Shown here piece by piece: positions 58,986 to 64,000 of a DNA stretch of 64,000 nucleotides; position 1 is the first letter of the stretch; every line of letters begins with the position of its first letter. The notes under the pieces are model-generated. The model was not told where the DNA came from. It ran no database searches and saw only the letters and a list, made by a program, of their open reading frames with translations. The position numbers were made by a program, and so were the translations under genes. The stretch comes from Streptomyces durmitorensis (GTDB taxonomy: Bacteria; Actinomycetota; Actinomycetes; Streptomycetales; Streptomycetaceae), in NCBI RefSeq assembly GCF_023498005.1, contig NZ_CP097289.1, positions 1,426,001 to 1,490,000 of the forward strand, given 5' to 3'.

Positions 58986-60017
58986 GTGTTCGATCTTTCG
59001 TCCGTCGATCTGCTCGACGCGTTCACCCGCGAGCTGCGGCTGTGCAAGCTGCGCGAGGGCGAGCACGTCGTCGTCCTCTCCGAGCCCGGCAGCCGCGGCG
59101 ACTACGTGGCGGCGGCGTTCGGCGCCGCGAAGACCTGCGGCGCCCATGTCATCGCCGCGACCGTCCCCGGCGGCAGCCCCGCGCCGATGCCGAGCACCCA
59201 CACCGGCGCGGGCCCCGGCCTCGTGTCCGTGCTCAACGACTCCACCGCGCAGGACCTGCTGAAGTCCGCCGATCTGGTCGTCGACCTCACCCGCGAGGGC
59301 TTCATCCACGCGCCGGTGCAGCAGGAGATCCTGCGCGCCGGCACCCGCATCATCTTCGTCTGTGACGCACCCGACGTCCTCATCCGCAATCTGCCCAAGG
59401 AGGCCGACAAGGACGAGGTGCTCGAAGGCGTCCAGCTGCTCAAGCAGTCGTCCGTCATGAAGGTCACCTCGGACGCGGGCACGGACCTGACCGTGCAACT
59501 CGCCGGTTCCAAGCCCGAGTTCCAGTGCGGCTTCGCCGACGACCCGGGCCGCTGGGACCACTGGCCGAGCACCATGGTGCTCGCCTGGCCCGAGATCTCC
59601 GATGGCCAGATCGTGCTCGCCGAGGGCGACATCCTGCTGCCCTTCAAGGAGTACGTGCGCCAGCCGGTGACCCTGCAGATCGCGGGCGGGCAGATCGAGA
59701 AGGTGTCGGGCGGCGCCGAGGCCGAGCTCCTGAACACGTTCTTCGAGGACGCCGACGACCAGTGGGCGCGCAGCCTCTCCCACATGGGCTGGGGCCTGAT
59801 GCGTACGGCCGACTGGTTCGCCACCGCGATGTACGGCAAGGACGACCTGATGGGCATGGACGCCCGCGCCTTCGCAGGGAACTTCCTGTGGTCCACCGGA
59901 CCGCACCCCGTCCTCGGGCGCGAGTCGTACGCCCATCTCGACATCGCCATGCGGGGCTGCACGGTCCGGGTCGACGACACCGAGGTCGTGACGGGCGGCC
60001 GTCTCACCGAGCGCTGA
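58986..60017 (+). CDS. nicX: NicX-like 2,5-dihydroxypyridine 5,6-dioxygenase (M29-peptidase fold)
   Basis: 343-residue non-heme iron ring-opening dioxygenase of nicotinate breakdown, giving N-formylmaleamate. Candidate iron ligands H266 (SHMGWG) and H317-x-D319 (AHLDIAM) fall within one residue of the H265/H318/D320 reported for Pseudomonas NicX, which supports the GTG start at 58986 over ATG 58953. The AAGGGA ribosome site is 6-7 bases ahead. First gene of the plus-strand operon. Confidence 0.85.
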   Translation: MFDLSSVDLLDAFTRELRLCKLREGEHVVVLSEPGSRGDYVAAAFGAAKTCGAHVIAATVPGGSPAPMPSTHTGAGPGLVSVLNDSTAQDLLKSADLVVDLTREGFIHAPVQQEILRAGTRIIFVCDAPDVLIRNLPKEADKDEVLEGVQLLKQSSVMKVTSDAGTDLTVQLAGSKPEFQCGFADDPGRWDHWPSTMVLAWPEISDGQIVLAEGDILLPFKEYVRQPVTLQIAGGQIEKVSGGAEAELLNTFFEDADDQWARSLSHMGWGLMRTADWFATAMYGKDDLMGMDARAFAGNFLWSTGPHPVLGRESYAHLDIAMRGCTVRVDDTEVVTGGRLTER

Positions 60018-60060
60018 CCGCGCACCAACTGCCCCTACGTACCAGGAAGATGGAGGAAGC

Positions 60061-61332
60061 GTGGCGTCCAGCCAGTCGTACGAAGTCACCGTCGTCGGAG
60101 GCGGTCTCGGTGGCCTGACCGCCGCCCTCGCGCTGCGGCACCGCGGTCTGCGGGTCACCGTGCTCGAACAGGCGCCGCAGCTCGGCGAGGTCGGCGCGGG
60201 CATCCAGACGGCGCCGAACGCCAGCCGCGTCCTGCTCGGCCTGGGGCTCCGCCGTCAGCTGGAGGCCATTCACACCGAGCCGCTCGACCAGGTGCGCCGG
60301 CGCTGGAAGGACGGCAGCGTCGTCGGCCTGACCTCGCTCGGACGGCGCTGCAAGGAGCAGTTCAACGCGCCGTACTGGCACTACCACCGGGCCGATCTGC
60401 ACCGCGTCCTCATGGACGCCTGCGTCGACCCGGCGGGCCCCGGCCCCGTCGTCGCGCTGCACACCGCGAGCAAGGTCGTCGAACTCGACCGCACGGACCC
60501 CGCGCGTCCGGTGGCGGTCACGGACGACGGCCGGCGGTACACCTCCGACGTCGTCATCGGCGCCGACGGCATCCGCTCCCAGGTACGCGACCTGATGGGC
60601 GCCCCCGACACCCTGCTGTTCTCCGGGGAGATGGCCTACCGGGCGCTCATACCGGGCGAGTTGATCGCGGCCGACCCGGCGACGCGCTGGCTGGTGGACC
60701 GCTACCAGTCCACGATCTGGTACGGACCCGACCGGCACCTCGTGCACTACATGATCCGCGGCGGCGAGTTCCTCAACATCGTGGCCTGCGTGCCCTGCAC
60801 GGACGAGGTCGCCGAGAAGTGGTCCGTGGCCGCCACCGCGCAGGACCTCGTCGACGCCTTCCCCGGCTGGGACGACCGCGTCCCCGCGATGCTCTCCAAG
60901 GCGAAGGAGGACGTCTCCTGCTTCGCGCTCTACCACCGGCGCCGCGACCCGGTGTGGCAGGACGGCCGGGTCGCCCTGCTCGGCGACGCGTGCCACGCGA
61001 TGCTCCCCTACCAGGCACAGGGCGCATCCCAGGCCATGGAGGACGCCGCCGTGCTCGCCGAGGAACTGGGCGCGGTCACGACGGACGGCATCGAGGCGGC
61101 GCTGCGCCGCTATGTCGACCGGCGCGCCAAGCACGCCGGGATGGTCCAGGACGCCTCACTGCAGAACAAGACCTTCTACCACTTCCCCGACGGCCCCGAG
61201 CAGCGGGCCAGGGACGAGAAGCTCCGGCGGGACTTCGACGGCGAGTCCGATCTCTCGTACGACTGGCTCTGGGGCGGCAGCCCGCTGAACGACCCCGATC
61301 TCGGCGCGTTCTCCTACCAGTTCACCCGCTGA
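60061..61332 (+). CDS. FAD-dependent aromatic monooxygenase (6-hydroxynicotinate 3-monooxygenase-like)
   Basis: 423-residue class A flavoprotein hydroxylase: VVGGGLGGLTAALALRHRG (FAD loop), VIGADGIRSQVR (DG motif) and ALLGDACHAMLPYQAQGASQAMEDA (GD motif). NicC hydroxylates and decarboxylates 6-hydroxynicotinate to 2,5-dihydroxypyridine, the substrate of the preceding dioxygenase. Salicylate hydroxylase is the main alternative. GGAGG precedes GTG 60061. Confidence 0.86.
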   Translation: MASSQSYEVTVVGGGLGGLTAALALRHRGLRVTVLEQAPQLGEVGAGIQTAPNASRVLLGLGLRRQLEAIHTEPLDQVRRRWKDGSVVGLTSLGRRCKEQFNAPYWHYHRADLHRVLMDACVDPAGPGPVVALHTASKVVELDRTDPARPVAVTDDGRRYTSDVVIGADGIRSQVRDLMGAPDTLLFSGEMAYRALIPGELIAADPATRWLVDRYQSTIWYGPDRHLVHYMIRGGEFLNIVACVPCTDEVAEKWSVAATAQDLVDAFPGWDDRVPAMLSKAKEDVSCFALYHRRRDPVWQDGRVALLGDACHAMLPYQAQGASQAMEDAAVLAEELGAVTTDGIEAALRRYVDRRAKHAGMVQDASLQNKTFYHFPDGPEQRARDEKLRRDFDGESDLSYDWLWGGSPLNDPDLGAFSYQFTR

Positions 61333-61362
61333 TCCCCCTCGCTGATCCCCCTTGGAGCGAAC

Positions 61363-62766
61363 GTGAAAACAGGCGATCAGATCGTTCAGGAACTCCCCTG
61401 GAGATGGTCGGTCCAGGGCAAGATCTTCATCATCGGTGGCCTCGGCTACCTCTTCGACGCGTACGACATCGCCTTGAACGGCTTCCTCATGCCGCTCCTC
61501 GGCAAGCACTTCGACCTCTCGCTCAGCGAGCGCGGCCTCGTGGCCACCGCGAACCTGGTGGGGATGGCCGTGGGCGCCGTCGCCTGGGGCGCGGTCGCCG
61601 ACCGGATCGGCCGCAAGAAGGCCTTCAGCGTCACGCTGCTGATCTTCGCCATGTTCTCGGTGCTCGGTGCGCTCGCGCCGACGTATCCGGTCTTCCTCGC
61701 GCTGCGGTTCCTCGCGGGTGTGGGGCTCGGCGGCTGCATCCCCGTGGACTACGCCCTGGTGGGCGAGTTCTCGCCGCGCAAGTACCGGGGCAGGATCCTG
61801 ACCGCGCTCGACGCGTGGTGGCCGGTGGGCGTGACCCTGTGCGGGCTCGTCTCGACGGCGATGCTGACCCTCGACGGCAACTGGCGGTGGATGCTGGCGA
61901 CGATGGTGCTGCCCGCGCTCCTGCTCTTCTGGGCCCGGCGCGGCATCCCCGAGTCCCCGATCTATCTGACGAAGAAGGGCCGCGAGGTCGAGGCGCGCAA
62001 GGTCATCGACGACCTGGTGGCGCGGACGGGCGCGCCCGTGGAGCCCTACGTCATCCCCGATCCCGTGCCGGACGACGGGCCGCGCGGTGTGGCCGCCGCC
62101 GTCGACCAGCTGCGCCGCATCTGGGCCTTCAGCCCGCGCATCACCTCCGCGGCCTGGCTGCTCTTCTCCACGATCATGCTCGTCTACTACGCGGCGCTGA
62201 GCTGGATGCCCTCGATCCTCAAGGAGGAGGGCCAGGGCGACACGGCCGCGTTCATGAGCACCACCCTGATGAGCGGCGTCGGCATCGTCGGCGTCCTGGT
62301 CTCCACCGCCCTGGTCGACCTCGTCGGCCGCAAGTGGCTGATCGGCGTCTCGGCCCCGGTCGCCTCGCTGGCCCTGGTGGTGTTCGCCCTGGTGCGGGAC
62401 CTGCCGACCGGCTCGGTCGTGGCCATCGGCGTCTTCGGCTTCCTGGCCCAGCTGGCCATCCCCGCCCTGTACGCGTACGTCTCCGAGCTCTACCCCACTC
62501 CCCTGCGGGCCAGCGGCTTCGGCTGGGCCTCCTCGGTCAGCCGGGCGCTCACCGGGTTCGCGCCGCTGCTCTTCGGTTCCGTGATGTGGCCGGTGCTCGG
62601 ACTTCCGCTGACGTTCGCCGTGCTCGGCGGGACGGTCCTGGTCGCCGTCGTGTGGATGGCGGTGGCGGCACCGGAGACCAAGGGGCGCGCCCTGGACGGG
62701 GACGAGGAGCCCCCGGCGTCCGCGTCGGCGTCACCCCTGCCGGTCACCGAGCAAGCGGCGCTCTGA
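61363..62766 (+). CDS. MFS transporter, NiaP/aromatic-acid type
   Basis: 467 residues, 12 membrane segments. GGLGYLFDAYDIALNGFLMPLLG has the Asp-rich first helix seen in aromatic acid and niacin symporters, GAVADRIGRKKAF is motif A. Likely imports the operon's substrate, nicotinate or a relative. C-terminal 25 residues are an acidic Ala/Ser tail. Confidence 0.9.
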   Translation: MKTGDQIVQELPWRWSVQGKIFIIGGLGYLFDAYDIALNGFLMPLLGKHFDLSLSERGLVATANLVGMAVGAVAWGAVADRIGRKKAFSVTLLIFAMFSVLGALAPTYPVFLALRFLAGVGLGGCIPVDYALVGEFSPRKYRGRILTALDAWWPVGVTLCGLVSTAMLTLDGNWRWMLATMVLPALLLFWARRGIPESPIYLTKKGREVEARKVIDDLVARTGAPVEPYVIPDPVPDDGPRGVAAAVDQLRRIWAFSPRITSAAWLLFSTIMLVYYAALSWMPSILKEEGQGDTAAFMSTTLMSGVGIVGVLVSTALVDLVGRKWLIGVSAPVASLALVVFALVRDLPTGSVVAIGVFGFLAQLAIPALYAYVSELYPTPLRASGFGWASSVSRALTGFAPLLFGSVMWPVLGLPLTFAVLGGTVLVAVVWMAVAAPETKGRALDGDEEPPASASASPLPVTEQAAL

Positions 62767-62802
62767 CGCGGACGAACGCACCGAACGTACGACAGGAGGA
62801 CC

Positions 62803-63651
62803 ATGAAGCCCGCCCCCTTCGCCTATCACCGGGCCCGCGACCTCGACGGCGCCACGCGGCTGCTCGCCGAGCTCGGTGACGACGCCAAGGTCGTCGCAGG
62901 CGGCCAGAGCCTGGTCGCGATGATGAACTTCCGTCTTGCCCGGCCACGGCACCTGGTCGACATAGGCGGCCTGCGGGAGCTCGACCGGCTGCGCACGGAT
63001 GCGGCGGGCGGCCTTCGCATAGGGGCGCTCACCACGCATCACACGGTGGAGTGCGACCCGGCGGGGCGGCTGGGTGCGGACTTCGCCGTACTGCGCCGGG
63101 CCATGCCGTGGATCGGGCATCTGCCGATCCGCACCCGCGGCACGGTCGGCGGCAGCATCGCGCACGCCGATGCCACCGCCGAGTGGTGTCTGCTCGCCCT
63201 GGCGCTCGACGCCGAGTTCGTGGCCCGCGGGCCGCGCGGCGAGCGCAGGATCGCTGCCGGGGACTTCTTCCTCGGCTACTACACCACCGCCCTCGACTTC
63301 GACGAGATCCTCGTCGAGATCGTCTTCCCGCGCCCGGCACCGCACGCCGCGCTCACCGAATTCGCCGAGCGGCAGGGGGACTTCGCGCTCGTCTCGGCCG
63401 CCGTGGACCTCGACGTCGAGGGCGGCGCGGTACACGGCGGGCGCGTCGCGCTCGGCGGGGTCGCTGCCGCCGTGACCCGGGTGCCGCAGGCGGAGGCCGT
63501 CCTCGCGGGCGGCGGCTCCTTCGCCGAGTGCGCGGCCGCGGCGGCGGATGCCGTCGAACCGCCGGCCGACGCGTCCGGCAGCACGCACTACCGCAAGCAG
63601 CTCGTCCGCACGCTGGTCCTGCGTGCCTGTGAGGAGGCGATGGCCCGATGA
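62803..63651 (+). CDS. Molybdenum hydroxylase FAD-binding subunit (CoxM/XdhB-like)
   Basis: 282 residues: AGGQSLVAMMNFRLARPRHLVDIGGL and RTRGTVGGSIAHADATAEW are the two FAD pyrophosphate-binding motifs of xanthine-dehydrogenase medium subunits. In a nicotinate operon it would relay electrons for hydroxylation to 6-hydroxynicotinate. Overlaps the large-subunit gene (ATGA). AGGAGG precedes ATG 62803. Confidence 0.94.
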   Translation: MKPAPFAYHRARDLDGATRLLAELGDDAKVVAGGQSLVAMMNFRLARPRHLVDIGGLRELDRLRTDAAGGLRIGALTTHHTVECDPAGRLGADFAVLRRAMPWIGHLPIRTRGTVGGSIAHADATAEWCLLALALDAEFVARGPRGERRIAAGDFFLGYYTTALDFDEILVEIVFPRPAPHAALTEFAERQGDFALVSAAVDLDVEGGAVHGGRVALGGVAAAVTRVPQAEAVLAGGGSFAECAAAAADAVEPPADASGSTHYRKQLVRTLVLRACEEAMAR

Positions 63652-64000
63652 ACGAGCCAGTGAAGGAAGGACAGTTGGTCGGGCGGTCCGTGGCCCGGCG
63701 CGAGGATCCACGGCTCCTCACCGGCCGTGGCCGGTTCGTCGACGACATCGCGCTGCCGGGCATGCTGCACGCCCAGTTCGTGCGCAGCACGGTCGCGCAC
63801 GGCGACATCACCTCGATCGACCTGACGGCGGTGCGCGACGTGCCGGGCGTCGTCGCGGCGTTCACCGCCGACGACCTGGAGCTCACCGACATCACGGCCC
63901 AACTCGGCCGCCCGCTCTCGGAGTTCGTGCCGACGGCGATGCCCGTCCTGGCCCGCGACCGGGTCCGCTACGTCGGGGAGCCCGTCGCGATCGTCGTCGC
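63648..64000 (+). CDS. Molybdenum hydroxylase large (Mo-pterin) subunit, 5' part only
   Basis: The first 117 codons of a CoxL/XdhC-type large subunit: GRSVARREDPRLLTGRGRFVDDI is the family start, followed by VRYVGEPVAIVV. The Mo-binding domains lie beyond the right edge. A [2Fe-2S] small subunit is expected downstream. Confidence 0.92.
   Translation, partial: MNEPVKEGQLVGRSVARREDPRLLTGRGRFVDDIALPGMLHAQFVRSTVAHGDITSIDLTAVRDVPGVVAAFTADDLELTDITAQLGRPLSEFVPTAMPVLARDRVRYVGEPVAIVV

Overview
The window is high-GC DNA with short intergenic gaps, frequent GTG starts and ATGA/GTGA stop-start overlaps. The gene content (MsiK-type ABC sugar operon without an ATPase gene, TerD, B12 gene cobF, secondary-metabolite genes) is that of an actinomycete, most likely Streptomyces or a close relative.

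Bases 1-25400 hold a specialised-metabolism cluster with almost no standard megasynthase parts. Operon A (minus strand, 5070 to 1 and beyond the left edge) encodes a cupin, both subunits of a B12-dependent glutamate (methylaspartate) mutase, a large FAD/NAD(P)-binding protein and an acyl-CoA synthetase. A divergent LysR regulator (5368-6297) faces it. Operon B (minus strand, about 25400 to 7111) is a chain of genes whose stops and starts mostly overlap: ACAD-like monooxygenase, MetX, MetY, ATP-grasp ligase, MFS exporter, thioesterase, carrier protein, BtrH-like transferase fused to a carrier domain, AMP ligase, lysine-decarboxylase-fold PLP decarboxylase, carrier protein, two acyl-CoA dehydrogenases, Sfp-type phosphopantetheinyl transferase, a second BtrH-like transferase, a stand-alone adenylation domain and a flavin reductase. 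The parts list resembles the carrier-protein logic of butirosin side-chain assembly (BtrI/J/K/H) and of the vicenistatin beta-amino-acid starter (VinH/I/N/O/L/M). My inference is that 3-methylaspartate is loaded on a carrier protein, decarboxylated to a 3-aminoisobutyryl-type unit, extended or protected by a second amino acid, oxidised, and moved by papain-like transferases. The acceptor and product are not visible in this window.

Bases 25554-30235 are an accessory, decayed region. An intact tRNA-Pro(GGG) on the minus strand (30162-30235) is matched by a truncated copy at 26703-26752; the two share a perfect 55-bp direct repeat, the signature of integration into the tRNA 3' end. Between them lie a lipoprotein, a small membrane protein, and one IS element inserted into the remains of a related one. 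No integrase is left. The biosynthetic cluster lies on the same side of the tRNA and may be part of the same island.

Bases 30344-50702 look like chromosomal backbone: DUF309 protein, CobF, a DHA2 exporter with a cytoplasmic C-terminal domain, TauE/SafE permease, fatty acyl-CoA ligase and thiolase, a kinase/GlpA-like/FAD oxidoreductase operon, an amino-acid permease, GNAT, SDR, NmrA and saccharopine-dehydrogenase-like proteins next to a TetR regulator, and a radical-SAM protein with unusual cysteine spacing. Two intergenic regions carry inverted copies of one repeat, one of them bounded by inverted repeats like a MITE.

Bases 50882-58610 carry a TerD-CAP-CAP fusion and a sugar ABC operon (binding protein, two permeases, two Gfo/Idh/MocA dehydrogenases) behind a ROK regulator. 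Bases 58986-64000 start a plus-strand catabolic operon (NicX-like dioxygenase, NicC-like monooxygenase, MFS transporter, FAD and Mo subunits of a molybdenum hydroxylase) that reads as nicotinate or related N-heteroaromatic degradation and runs off the right edge.
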